Shown: positions 1-7,667 of the stretch, piece by piece | Numbering within the stretch: the first letter of the stretch is position 1 | How the letters are laid out: every line of letters starts with the position of its first letter | From: Microbacterium sp. No. 7 | GTDB taxonomy: Bacteria > Actinomycetota > Actinomycetes > Actinomycetales > Microbacteriaceae | Assembly (NCBI RefSeq): GCF_001314225.1 | Contig: NZ_CP012697.1 | Span: 3,286,001-3,350,000 of the forward strand | Direction of reading: 5' to 3' | DNA: 64,000 bases | Notes under the pieces: generated by a model | Told to the model about the DNA's origin: nothing | Seen by the model: only the letters and a program-made list of their open reading frames with translations | Databases searched by the model: none | Translations under genes and position numbers: made by a program

Positions 1-489
1 CCGCGCGACGAGCACGCGGATGGCGTGCTCGGTCACCTTCTCCCAGCCCCAGCCGCGGTGGGATGCCGGCGCGCCGGGGCGCACGGTGAGCACCCTGTTG
101 AGCAGCATGACGCCCTGATCGCTCCATGCGGAGAGGTCGCCGTGCGGTGCGGGCGCGATGCCCAGATCGGCGTGCAGCTCCTGGTAGATGTTGGCGAGGC
201 TGCGCGGCAGGGGGCGCACGTGCGCGTCGACCGCGAACGATAGGCCGATGGGGTGCCCCGGCGTCGGGTACGGGTCCTGCCCGACGATGAGCACCTTGAC
301 CTCGGCGAGCGGGCGCGCGAAGGCGCGCAGCACGTTGTTGCCCGCGGGCAGGTAGCCGTGGCCGGCGGCCTTCTCGGCGCGCAGCCGGTCGCCGAGCGCG
401 GCGATGTCGGCCGCGACGGGGGCGAGCGCCTCGGCCCACTCGGCGTCGATCAGCCCGTTCTCGGCGAGCTCCGGCAGCGACATGGCCAT
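1..489 (-). CDS. ung: Uracil-DNA glycosylase, C-terminus beyond window
   Basis: Removes uracil from DNA as the first step of base excision repair in the cytoplasm. The 163 visible codons contain the family water-activating motif [16 protein letters not shown], with the catalytic Asp in GQDPY, and the later [11 protein letters not shown] segment. The HPIGLSF step is typical of family 1 enzymes. The gene is cut by the left edge of the window, so the HPSPLS-type C-terminal motif is not visible. The start overlaps the stop of the upstream phosphoribosyltransferase gene (TGATG), which implies translational coupling. A second in-frame ATG lies two codons downstream at 483. The identification is firm; the exact start is slightly less so. 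Confidence 0.93.
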   Translation of the reverse strand, partial: MAMSLPELAENGLIDAEWAEALAPVAADIAALGDRLRAEKAAGHGYLPAGNNVLRAFARPLAEVKVLIVGQDPYPTPGHPIGLSFAVDAHVRPLPRSLANIYQELHADLGIAPAPHGDLSAWSDQGVMLLNRVLTVRPGAPASHRGWGWEKVTEHAIRVLVAR

Positions 490-989
490 CAGGCGCTGCC
501 CTCGCGGCCGGCGTCCTCCTCGAGCACGGAGCCGCGCGCCGACCACGGGAAGTCGATCCAGCGGTCGGTGTCGAGGAACACGTAGTCGGGGCGAACGATC
601 GAGGCGGGCTTGCCGTAGATCGTGACCGACCGCACGTCGGCGCCCTGCGACCGCAGCAGCTCGACGGCGAGCGCGAGCGTGCGGCCGCTGTCGGCGACGT
701 CGTCGACGAGCAGCACGCGCCGGCCGCCGAGATAGCTCATGTCGAGCTCGGGCGGCAGCACCTCGGGACGGTCGAGCACGGTGCCGATGCCGGTGTAGAA
801 CTCGACGTTGAGCGCGCCGCAGTTCTTCACGCCGAGGCCGTAGGCGATGGCGCCCGCGGGCAGGAGCCCGCCGCGGGCGATCGCGACGACGACCTCGGGC
901 AGGAAGCCGTCGGCGACGATGCGTCGCGACAGCGCCCGCGTCGCCTCGCCGAAGCCGTCCCAGGTCAGAATCTCGCGCTCGTCCGTCAC
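489..989 (-). CDS. Phosphoribosyltransferase family protein (166 aa)
   Basis: Type I phosphoribosyltransferase, probably acting on a purine base (hypoxanthine, guanine or xanthine) with PRPP. The PRPP-binding loop [14 protein letters not shown] is at residues 92-105 with the expected paired Asp residues. The N-terminal half has [12 protein letters not shown], matching the PPi-binding loop. The C-terminal WIDFPW is typical of xanthine/guanine-type enzymes, but the substrate cannot be settled from sequence. The GTG start at 989 is supported by a -10 hexamer exactly six bases upstream, so the mRNA is likely leaderless. The stop overlaps the ung start. Confidence 0.85.
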   Translation of the reverse strand: MTDEREILTWDGFGEATRALSRRIVADGFLPEVVVAIARGGLLPAGAIAYGLGVKNCGALNVEFYTGIGTVLDRPEVLPPELDMSYLGGRRVLLVDDVADSGRTLALAVELLRSQGADVRSVTIYGKPASIVRPDYVFLDTDRWIDFPWSARGSVLEEDAGREGSA

Positions 990-1001
990 GGCACCAGACT
1001 A
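990..1001 (-). promoter_or_regulatory. -10 element of leaderless promoter for the phosphoribosyltransferase gene
   Basis: Read on the minus strand, TAGTCT lies at 1001-996, followed by six bases and the GTG at 989. No Shine-Dalgarno sequence is present. The spacing puts the predicted transcription start on the start codon. Confidence 0.6.
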
Positions 1002-1044
1002 CGCGCTGCCGCCCGCCCCATCCCCACAGCACGGCCCCAGCCCC

Positions 1045-1130
1045 AGCGAGACGGTGGGTTTCTCGCCGAGACGGTGTCCAGCCGCTGCCGAGATGGTGGA
1101 CTTCTCGGCGAGAAGCCCACCATCTCGGCG
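1045..1130. repeat. Intergenic palindrome 1 (13 + 6 bp arms with one mismatch)
   Basis: Arms 1087-1099 and 1117-1129 are perfectly complementary (GCCGAGATGGTGG). After one A/C mismatch, 1101-1106 pairs with 1110-1115 around a 3-nt loop. Two degraded direct copies of the GAGACGGTGG unit precede it (about 1047-1076). It lies between two minus-strand genes with no T-run on either side. The gap 990-1190 holds nothing else I recognise apart from the -10 element at its left edge. Confidence 0.75.
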
Positions 1131-1190
1131 GCGCGGGGGGCGAGCGGCGCGGGACGGGCTGGGACGCGGGGCCGGGACGGGACCGCGGGA

Positions 1191-1970
1191 TCAGGGGGTG
1201 CGGGGGCGAAGGGGGCCGCGGGCGAGCAGGTGCTGGGCCGACTGGGCGACGGGGCGCATCGTGACGAGGTCGAGGTTGACGTGACCCGGGGCGTTCAGCG
1301 CGTAGGCGATGACGTCGGCGACGTCGCCCGCCACCAGGGGCTGCTCGACGCCGTCGTACACCTGTGCAGTGCCCGCCGCGTCGCCGCGCAGGCGGTTGAG
1401 CGTGAACTCCTCGGTGTAGACCATGCCCGGCGCGATCTCGGTCACGCGGATCGGCTCGCCGTTGAGCTCCAGCCGCAGCGCGTGCACGAGCATCGCCTCG
1501 CCGGCCTTGGCCGCGTTGTAGCCCGCGCCGCCGGGATACGCCGTCTGCGCGGCCGTCGACGTGACGTACAGGGTGTCGGCATGGCCGTCGCGGGCCGCGG
1601 CCGCGCGCAGCAGCGGCAGCAGCGCCGCCGTGAGCAGCTGCGCCGACAGCACGTTCGCCTCGAACATCCATCGCCAGTCGTCGGCGCGCCCGTCCTCGAC
1701 GCGGTCCGACCCGCGCGCGCCGCCCGCGACGTGCACGAGCGCGTGCGCCCCGCCCGTGGATGCCAGGTGCTCCGCGAGCGCCGCGACGTCGGCCTCGCGG
1801 GTGAGGTCGGCGGCGAACGACGCCGACCCGGCCTCGCGGTCGAGCGCGTCGAGCCGGTCGGCGCGGCGGGCGACGCCCACGACGTCCCATCCCGTCGCGC
1901 GCAGCGCGCGCACCGTCGCCTCTCCGATCCCCGAGCTCGCTCCCGTCACCACTGCACGCCGTGTCGTCAT
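1191..1970 (-). CDS. SDR family oxidoreductase
   Basis: A 259-aa classical short-chain dehydrogenase/reductase using NAD(P)H; the substrate is unknown. The nucleotide-binding motif TGASSGIG is at residues 9-16, the ANV-type segment follows at about residue 98, and the catalytic YxxxK is YNAAK with the upstream Ser in YVTSTAA. An Arg-rich stretch after beta-2 (VARRADRL) suggests NADPH preference. The length is normal for the family. The ATG start has a -10 hexamer six bases upstream. It is divergent from metY, and no operon partner is apparent. Confidence 0.88.
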   Translation of the reverse strand: MTTRRAVVTGASSGIGEATVRALRATGWDVVGVARRADRLDALDREAGSASFAADLTREADVAALAEHLASTGGAHALVHVAGGARGSDRVEDGRADDWRWMFEANVLSAQLLTAALLPLLRAAAARDGHADTLYVTSTAAQTAYPGGAGYNAAKAGEAMLVHALRLELNGEPIRVTEIAPGMVYTEEFTLNRLRGDAAGTAQVYDGVEQPLVAGDVADVIAYALNAPGHVNLDLVTMRPVAQSAQHLLARGPLRPRTP

Positions 1971-1982
1971 GACCCCACGCTA
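1971..1982 (-). promoter_or_regulatory. -10 element of leaderless promoter for the SDR gene
   Basis: Minus strand TAGCGT at 1982-1977, then six bases, then the ATG at 1970. There is no ribosome binding site upstream. Confidence 0.6.
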
Positions 1983-2043
1983 TCGAGCCGTTCCGCCCGC
2001 CGGCGCGCGGGCCGGTTGATGACGTCACATTTCCCCGGCCTTG

Positions 2044-2070
2044 TTGACAGAACGGCCTCTTGCCTACTCT
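2044..2070 (+). promoter_or_regulatory. Candidate metY promoter
   Basis: A perfect TTGACA at 2044-2049 is followed by TACTCT at 2065-2070. The 15-bp spacer is shorter than ideal. It lies 60 bases before the metY start, in the gap between divergent genes. I saw no recognisable SAM riboswitch in the leader. Confidence 0.4.
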
Positions 2071-2130
2071 CAATGCTGTGGCCGCGGCATCCGCCGTCGG
2101 CCTTGAGCATGAACGATGGAGTCCTCCGTT

Positions 2131-3453
2131 ATGTCCGCACCCGAGAACTGGCGTTTCGAGACCACGCAGATCCACGCCGGCGCACAGCCCGACCCGGTGA
2201 CCAAGGCGCGGGCGACCCCGATCTATCAGACGACGTCGTACGTCTTCGACAACGCCGACCACGCGGCCAACCTCTTCGCGCTCGCCGAGTTCGGCAACAT
2301 CTACACCCGCATCCAGAACCCCACGCAGGACGTCGTCGAGCAGCGCATCGCGGCGCTCGAGGGCGGCACGGGCGCCCTGCTCGTGTCGTCGGGCCAGGCG
2401 GCCGAGACGTTCGCCGTGCTGAACATCGCCGAGGCCGGCGACCACATCGTGTCGTCGAGCTCGATCTACGGCGGCACGTACAACCTGTTCAAGTACACGC
2501 TCGCGAAGCTCGGCATCGAGGTCACGTTCGTCGAGAACCAGGACGACCCCGAGGAGTGGCGCCGCGCCGTGCGCCCCAACACGAAGCTCTTCTTCGCCGA
2601 GACGATCGGCAACCCGAAGATCAACGTGCTCGACATCAAGACGGTGGCCGACGTCGCGCACGAGGCGGGCCTGCCGCTCATCGTCGACAACACGATCGCC
2701 ACGCCGTACCTCATCCGTCCCTTCGAGCACGGCGCCGACATCGTCATCCACTCCGCCACGAAGTTCCTCGGCGGCCACGGCACGGTCATCGGCGGCGTCA
2801 TCGTCGACGGCGGCAGGTTCGAGTGGTCGAAGCACGTCGACCGCTTCCCCGGCCTCACCGAGCCCGACCCGTCGTACCACGGCGCCTCGTACACGACCGC
2901 GGTCGGCGACGGCCTCGCCTACATCATCAAGGCGCGCGTGCAGCTGCTGCGCGACCTGGGCTCGGCGATCTCGCCCAACAGCGCCTGGCTGCTGCTGCAG
3001 GGCATCGAGACGCTGTCGCTGCGCATCGAGCGTCACGTGCAGAACGCCCAGGAGATCGCGGAGTGGCTGGAGAGCCACGCCGACATCGCCTCGGTCAACT
3101 ACTCGGGCCTGCCCACGTCGCCGTGGTACGCCGCCGCGAACGCCTACGCGCCCCGCGGCGTCGGCGCCGTGCTGTCGTTCGAGCTGAAGGGCGGCGTCGA
3201 GGCGGGCCGCGAGTTCGTGAACTCGCTCACGCTGTTCAGCCACCTCGCGAACATCGGCGACGTGCGCTCGCTCGTGATCCACCCGGCCTCGACGACGCAC
3301 TCGCAGCTCACCCCCGAACAGCAGCTGAGCGCCGGCGTCACGCCGGGCCTCGTGCGCCTCTCGGTGGGCCTGGAGAACATCGACGACCTCAAGGCCGACC
3401 TCGAGCAGGCGTTCGCCGCCGCGCGCAAGGTCGCCGAGGCCGCGCGCGTCTGA
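2131..3453 (+). CDS. metY: O-acetylhomoserine aminocarboxypropyltransferase (sulfhydrylase)
   Basis: PLP enzyme of the Cys/Met metabolism family that makes homocysteine (or methionine) from O-acetylhomoserine and sulfide. The protein is 440 aa from this start. The PLP lysine lies in [10 protein letters not shown], and [10 protein letters not shown] near the N-terminus and [10 protein letters not shown] are family hallmarks. I chose the ATG at 2131 because GGAG at 2118-2121 is well spaced from it; an ATG at 2116 would add five residues and remove that site. A strong terminator follows at 3471-3504. The next gene, metX, supplies the substrate, so the two form a direct sulfhydrylation route to homocysteine. 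Confidence 0.95.
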   Translation: MSAPENWRFETTQIHAGAQPDPVTKARATPIYQTTSYVFDNADHAANLFALAEFGNIYTRIQNPTQDVVEQRIAALEGGTGALLVSSGQAAETFAVLNIAEAGDHIVSSSSIYGGTYNLFKYTLAKLGIEVTFVENQDDPEEWRRAVRPNTKLFFAETIGNPKINVLDIKTVADVAHEAGLPLIVDNTIATPYLIRPFEHGADIVIHSATKFLGGHGTVIGGVIVDGGRFEWSKHVDRFPGLTEPDPSYHGASYTTAVGDGLAYIIKARVQLLRDLGSAISPNSAWLLLQGIETLSLRIERHVQNAQEIAEWLESHADIASVNYSGLPTSPWYAAANAYAPRGVGAVLSFELKGGVEAGREFVNSLTLFSHLANIGDVRSLVIHPASTTHSQLTPEQQLSAGVTPGLVRLSVGLENIDDLKADLEQAFAAARKVAEAARV

Positions 3454-3470
3454 CCTCCTCCTCACAGGGC

Positions 3471-3504
3471 ACGGTGCCCCCGCCCCTCCGGGCGGGGGCA
3501 CCGT
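3471..3504 (+). terminator. Terminator after metY
   Basis: Perfect 15-bp stem (3471-3485 with 3490-3504, starting ACGGTGCCCCCGCCC) and a 4-nt loop, 18 bases after the metY stop. There is no strong T-run after it. Confidence 0.8.
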
Positions 3505-3547
3505 CGCATCCTCCCCCTTACTTCCTCACCGCGAGTCTTCCCCACCG

Positions 3548-3614
3548 CGAGAGTGCATCTGGCGGCCGAGGGTGCAGCGGCGCCCCTCATCCTCGGCCGC
3601 CAGATGCACTCTCG
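3548..3614. repeat. Intergenic palindrome 2 (perfect 24-bp arms)
   Basis: Arms 3548-3571 and 3591-3614 are exact reverse complements (the left arm begins CGAGAGTGCATCTGGC), with a 19-nt loop. A third, imperfect copy of the right arm follows at about 3616-3639 (GGATGCATTCTCGGCGAGG). It lies between metY and metX, behind the real metY terminator and just upstream of a likely metX -10 (TAATAC at 3662-3667). Confidence 0.85.
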
Positions 3615-3706
3615 GCGGCCGGATGCATTCTCGGCGAGGGGCGCCTGGGCGGCGGGGCGTGTAATACGGCGAGGGGGGTGCGCGGGGGCGGGGGAGAATG
3701 GATGCC

Positions 3707-4909
3707 ATGGACTGGCAGACCTCCGAAGACACGGTGCCGAGCGCGCCGATCACCGAGGCCGATGCCCGGCTCCTGCGCGCCCGGCCGCCGGCGACCGGCG
3801 CCTGGCGCGACGGCGACCCGCCCGGCGACCGCCGGTTCGCGTGGCTGGGCGCCTTCACGACCGAGGGCGGGCGTGAGCTGCCCGCGATCCGCCTCGCCTA
3901 CGAGACGTGGGGCGAGCTGAGCCCCGCGCGCGACAACGCCGTGCTCATCGCGCACGCGCTCACGGGCGACAGCCACGTGCGCGGCGCGGCCGGTCCCGGT
4001 CACGCGACCGAGGGCTGGTGGGGCGACGTCGTCGGCCCCGGCTGCGCGATCGACACCGATCGCTGGTTCGTCGTCGCCCCCAACATCCTCGGCGGATGCC
4101 AGGGCTCGACCGGCCCGTCGAGCATCGGCCCCGACGGCGCCGAGTGGGCCGGACGCTTCCCGTACCTCACGATCCGCGACCAGGTCGCCGCCCAGGCCCT
4201 GCTGGCGGACCACCTCGGCATCCCCTCGTGGGCCGCCGTCGTCGGCGGCTCGATGGGCGGCATGCACGCCCTCGAGTGGGCGATCACGCACCCCGAGCGC
4301 GTGCAGCGCCTCGCGGTGCTCGCGGCTCCCCCGTTCAGCACCGCCGACCAGGTGACCCTCAACTCCGTGCAGGTCGAGGCGATCCAGATCGACCCGCGCT
4401 TCCAGCACGGCGAGTACTACGACGCCCCCGACGGCGAGGGCCCGCACCGCGGCCTCGCGCTCGCCCGCCGCATGGCGCTGCTGAACTACCGCACCGCCAC
4501 CGAGCTCAACCAGCGGTTCGGGCGGTCGTGGCAGTCGGGCAAGAGCCCCCTCGGCCACGGCGGCCGCTTCGCGGTCGAGAGCTACCTCGACTTCCACGGC
4601 AACAAGTTCACGCGCCGGTTCGACGCCAACAGCTACATCACGCTCGTCGAGGCGATGAGCTCGCACGACATCGGCCGCGATCGTGGCGGCATCGAGGCCG
4701 CCCTCGCACGCGTCACCGCCCGCACCCTCGTGCTCGGCATCGACAGCGACCGGCTGTTCCCGCTCGACGGGCAGCAGCGCATCTCCCGCGGCATCCGCTC
4801 CACGATCGACGACGAGACCGTCGTGATCACGAGCGACTTCGGCCACGACGGCTTCCTCATCGAGACGCCGGCCGTCGGACACCACCTGCAACGACTGCTC
4901 GAGAGCTGA
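3707..4909 (+). CDS. metX: Homoserine O-acetyltransferase
   Basis: Alpha/beta-hydrolase acyltransferase that acetylates homoserine with acetyl-CoA. The nucleophile elbow GGSMGGMHALEW carries the catalytic Ser; the Asp is in LGIDSDRLFP and the His in GHDGFLIE. The early HALTGDSHVRG is characteristic of MetX. The start at 3707 is preferred because GGGGAG at 3691-3696 is ten bases upstream. An in-frame ATG at 3698 is only one base from that site and would add three residues. It pairs functionally with metY but has its own probable -10, so it may be transcribed separately. Confidence 0.94.
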   Translation: MDWQTSEDTVPSAPITEADARLLRARPPATGAWRDGDPPGDRRFAWLGAFTTEGGRELPAIRLAYETWGELSPARDNAVLIAHALTGDSHVRGAAGPGHATEGWWGDVVGPGCAIDTDRWFVVAPNILGGCQGSTGPSSIGPDGAEWAGRFPYLTIRDQVAAQALLADHLGIPSWAAVVGGSMGGMHALEWAITHPERVQRLAVLAAPPFSTADQVTLNSVQVEAIQIDPRFQHGEYYDAPDGEGPHRGLALARRMALLNYRTATELNQRFGRSWQSGKSPLGHGGRFAVESYLDFHGNKFTRRFDANSYITLVEAMSSHDIGRDRGGIEAALARVTARTLVLGIDSDRLFPLDGQQRISRGIRSTIDDETVVITSDFGHDGFLIETPAVGHHLQRLLES

Positions 4910-5026
4910 CCGCGGCGGGGCGGGGGCTCCGCACCGCACGACGCCGCACCACACGGCGCCGCACCGCACGACGCCCTGTCCGTCGTCCCTCACCCGCGCC
5001 TCCCTTCCCCGTCTCCCCCATCACCG

Positions 5027-5095
5027 GGACAGGAGATATCACGGGGGCAGGACGATGCGCGCGGAATCGTCCTGCCCCCGTGATATCTCCTGTCC
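5027..5095. repeat. Intergenic palindrome 3 (perfect 30-bp arms)
   Basis: Arms 5027-5056 and 5066-5095 are exact reverse complements with a 9-nt loop. The left arm starts GGACAGGAGATATCACGG. It is a close relative of the palindrome at 15668-15732, differing by compensating pairs. It lies between the convergent ends of metX and the MFS gene. The rest of the gap 4910-5287 is GC-rich without a recognisable gene; a direct run of CGCACCACACGG-like units at about 4933-4975 is the only other pattern. Confidence 0.9.
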
Positions 5096-5287
5096 TCGCG
5101 CAGCCGCGCGTGCGCCGGAGCACGCGCGGCCCGCACCGGCCGACGACTGACCGTCGTCGACCACCGCGCCCGCCGCCGGGGCATCCGCTGATGCCCGCTG
5201 AATCGACGGATGGAATGAGACGCTGTTCAACGGTCGAAACCGGACGGCGACGGTCCCGCCGGCGAGAGCTGAGAGCCATCCGCGCGA

Positions 5288-6508
5288 TCAGGGACGACGC
5301 AGCCGCGCGCCGCGATCCTCCGCCCGGTACGACGCGACGGCGAACGCGAGGCCGAGGAGCGCCAGCACGACGCCCGTCCACGCGGGCGCCGTGAACCCCC
5401 AGCCCCAGGCGATGACGACGCCGCCGAGGAACGCGCCCAGGCTGTTGCCGATGTTGAGCGCGGAGTGGTTGAGGGCGGCGGCGATCGACTGGTTGTCGCC
5501 CGCGACGTCCATGAGCCGGGTCTGGATCGCGGGGGCGAGCACCGATCCCAGCGCTCCCGTCAGGAAGACGAACACGATGAGGCACACGATCCAGCCGGCC
5601 GTCAGGGCGAGCAGCACGAGCACGGCGGCGAGCGCGACGAGGCTGCGCAGCAGCGTGCGCCGCAGGTCGATGTCGGCGTAGCGGCCGCCGAGCAGGTTGC
5701 CGACCGTCATGCCCACGCCCATGATCACGAGGATGACCGGCACGACCCACTGCGGTGAGCCCGCCACGTCGGTCACGACGGGGGCGATGTAGCTGTAGAT
5801 CGCGAAGAACCCGCCGAACCCGATCGCCCCGACCGCGAGCGTCGCCCACACCTGTCCGATGCGGAAGACGCCGAGCTCGGCGCGCAGCGTGCGCCCGGGC
5901 TCGCCGCGGCTCGGCGGCACGAACAGCGCGATGGCGATCGTGGACGCCACGAACACGACGGCGACGCACGCGAACGCCGCACGCCACCCCGCGTGCTGCC
6001 CGAGCAGCGTGCCGAGGGGCACGCCCACGATGTTGGCCAGCGTGAGGCCGGTGAGGATGAACGCGGCGCCCTTCGCGCGGTTGCCGGGTCCCATCATGTC
6101 GGCGGCGACGAGCGCGCCGATGCCGAAGTAGGCGCCGTGCGGCAGCCCCGCGAGGAACCGCGCGACGCAGACGAGCTCGAAGGTCGGCGCGAAGACGATG
6201 AGGCCGTTGAAGACCGTGAGGGCGACGGCGAGCGCGAGCATGACGCGGTGCCGCGGGAAGCGCGCGACGGAGCCGGCGATCGTGGGGGCGCCCACGACGA
6301 CGCCGAGGGCGTACAGGGAGATGAGCCAGCCCGCCTGGCTGAGCGCGATCTCGGGGGATGCCGTCCACTGCGCGGCCAGCAGGTCGCGCGCGATCTCGGG
6401 CAGCAGGCCCATCGCGACGAACTCGGTCATGCCGATGCCGAAGCTGCCGATGGCGAGGGAGATGAGCGCCCTCTTCGCCGCGCCCCTCGAAGGAGTCGAG
6501 GACGTCAC
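5288..6508 (-). CDS. MFS transporter (DHA1-type efflux permease)
   Basis: A 406-aa major facilitator with about 12 hydrophobic segments. The N-terminal run GSFGIGMTEFVAMGLLPEIA is typical of the AraJ/YdhP/chloramphenicol-efflux branch of DHA1 drug:H+ antiporters. Further motifs include the loop 2-3 segment VARFPRHRVML and the antiporter motif C-like stretch after TM4. The substrate cannot be predicted. The GTG start is supported by a -10 six bases upstream. It is convergent with metX and no local regulator is evident. Confidence 0.87.
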   Translation of the reverse strand: MTSSTPSRGAAKRALISLAIGSFGIGMTEFVAMGLLPEIARDLLAAQWTASPEIALSQAGWLISLYALGVVVGAPTIAGSVARFPRHRVMLALAVALTVFNGLIVFAPTFELVCVARFLAGLPHGAYFGIGALVAADMMGPGNRAKGAAFILTGLTLANIVGVPLGTLLGQHAGWRAAFACVAVVFVASTIAIALFVPPSRGEPGRTLRAELGVFRIGQVWATLAVGAIGFGGFFAIYSYIAPVVTDVAGSPQWVVPVILVIMGVGMTVGNLLGGRYADIDLRRTLLRSLVALAAVLVLLALTAGWIVCLIVFVFLTGALGSVLAPAIQTRLMDVAGDNQSIAAALNHSALNIGNSLGAFLGGVVIAWGWGFTAPAWTGVVLALLGLAFAVASYRAEDRGARLRRP

Positions 6509-6520
6509 CGTGCGATCCTA
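6509..6520 (-). promoter_or_regulatory. -10 element of leaderless promoter for the MFS gene
   Basis: Minus strand TAGGAT at 6520-6515, six bases, then the GTG at 6508. No Shine-Dalgarno is present. Confidence 0.6.
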
Positions 6521-6576
6521 TCGCCCCTGCCGCCTCGGGATCGAATCGTTACGACCCTGGTCGGCGCGCGTGCCGA

Positions 6577-7218
6577 TCAGTCGTCGGCGATGTACGCCCA
6601 CGGCAGCGACGAGCGGTCGAACCGGTGCCGACGGGGACCGCCGTCGCCGCCCGGATACTCGCCGTCGCCCTCCCACAGCAGGATCTGGCCGTGCAGGTGC
6701 GTGTCGAAGTGCCGTACCCCGCGCGCCCGCGTCGCCTCGAGCAGATCGTCGATGTCGTCGTGCCGTGCCAGCGTGTGCAGGGTCACCCACGTCGGCGGCG
6801 CCAGCAGCAGGCCGCCGGCCGCGTGCCGCTCGAGCGCGTCGGCGGGGCGCAGCCATGCGGCATCCACGACCTCGCCGGGGTCGGTCGCGATCGGCCCGCC
6901 CGGATCGCGCGCGAGGAAGAACCACGTGCGGAAGCGCAGCGGACGGTCGGCCGCGGGCGTCCAGCGCGCCTGCAGCAGCAGCTCGTCGGGGTCGAGCTCC
7001 AGCGCGACCTCCTCGCGCGTCTCGCGCACGGCCGCCGAACGCGCCCTCTCGACGAGGTCGTCGCCGGCGTCCTCGGCGTCGATCTTGCCGCCCGGGAAGA
7101 CCCACATCCCCGCGAAGTTCCCGCGATCGGGCCGCTCGAGCATGAGCGTCTCGATCCGGCCGCGCGACGCGCGGAGCAGCACCGCCGTGGCGGCGTACCG
7201 CAGGTCGCCCTCGGTCAT
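6577..7218 (-). CDS. Nudix hydrolase (213 aa)
   Basis: Cleaves a nucleoside diphosphate linked to another moiety (NDP-X). The Nudix box is visible as GGKIDAEDAGDDL followed by AAVRETREEVALEL, with the metal-binding REXXEE glutamates. The box has an enlarged spacing compared with the canonical GX5EX7REUXEEXGU, as in the NUDT19/acyl-CoA-type members that also carry the long C-terminal part seen here. The substrate is not determined. The start overlaps the stop of the thiamine-binding gene (ATGA), indicating coupling. Confidence 0.85.
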   Translation of the reverse strand: MTEGDLRYAATAVLLRASRGRIETLMLERPDRGNFAGMWVFPGGKIDAEDAGDDLVERARSAAVRETREEVALELDPDELLLQARWTPAADRPLRFRTWFFLARDPGGPIATDPGEVVDAAWLRPADALERHAAGGLLLAPPTWVTLHTLARHDDIDDLLEATRARGVRHFDTHLHGQILLWEGDGEYPGGDGGPRRHRFDRSSLPWAYIADD

Positions 7219-7550
7219 CCGTCCGCGTCCGCGTGGTCCTCGGCCGTGCGCTCGTCCAGCGCGCGCTCCAGGCGCTCGACCTTCGCGTCGATCTCGCCGC
7301 TGTATCCGGGACGGATGTCGGCCTTGAGCACGAGGGACACGCGCGACCCGAACGGCTGCACGGCGTCGACGGCGCCCTTGACGACGGCCATCACCTCGTC
7401 CCACTCCCCCTCGACCTCGGTGAACATCGACGTCGTGCGATGGGGCAGGCCGCTCGCGCGGACGACCTCGACGGCGGCGGCGACGGCGTCGTGCACCGAG
7501 CCGTCGGATCGGCCGGTGCCGCTCGGAGCGACGGAGAAGGCGATGAGCAT
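7215..7550 (-). CDS. MTH1187 family thiamine-binding protein
   Basis: Small 111-aa protein of the MTH1187/YqgV family, a ferredoxin-like fold known to bind thiamine or related pyrimidines as a multimer. The family pattern is visible: an N-terminal MLIAFSVAP strand, a TSMFTEVEGEWDEVM segment and VSLVLKADIRPG. I chose the ATG at 7550 because GGAGG sits five bases before it; upstream in-frame codons do not look coding. It is coupled to the downstream Nudix gene. The nearby ABC importer has an NMT1/THI5-like binding protein, but a strong terminator separates the two units. Confidence 0.82.
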   Translation of the reverse strand: MLIAFSVAPSGTGRSDGSVHDAVAAAVEVVRASGLPHRTTSMFTEVEGEWDEVMAVVKGAVDAVQPFGSRVSLVLKADIRPGYSGEIDAKVERLERALDERTAEDHADADG

Positions 7551-7624
7551 GGGAACCTCCGGGAGTAGACGACTCCACCGTACCCGCGGGCCGTTCCCGC
7601 CCGCGACCATCTGCCGCGCCCGCG

Positions 7625-7662
7625 CGAGCGGGTCCCGCACGCGGCCGTGCGGGACCCGCTCG
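7625..7662 (-). terminator. Terminator of the hydroxylase/ABC importer operon
   Basis: Perfect 17-bp stem (7625-7641 with 7646-7662) and a CGGC tetraloop, six bases beyond the stop of the FAD hydroxylase gene. It also insulates the thiamine-binding/Nudix pair. Confidence 0.8.
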
Positions 7663-7667
7663 ACGGC

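Noticed and set aside
1971..2130. A SAM riboswitch upstream of metY
   Set aside because: The leader is only about 60 bases after the likely -10, with no recognisable P1 stem or conserved SAM-I or SAM-IV core.
1074..3920. Open frames of more than 900 codons running against or across known genes (for example 1074-3920, 3587-4993, 9259-11994 in alternative frames)
   Set aside because: High GC removes stop codons in other frames. The residue content is Arg/Ala/Pro/His-rich, and the frames cross or oppose clearly conserved genes.
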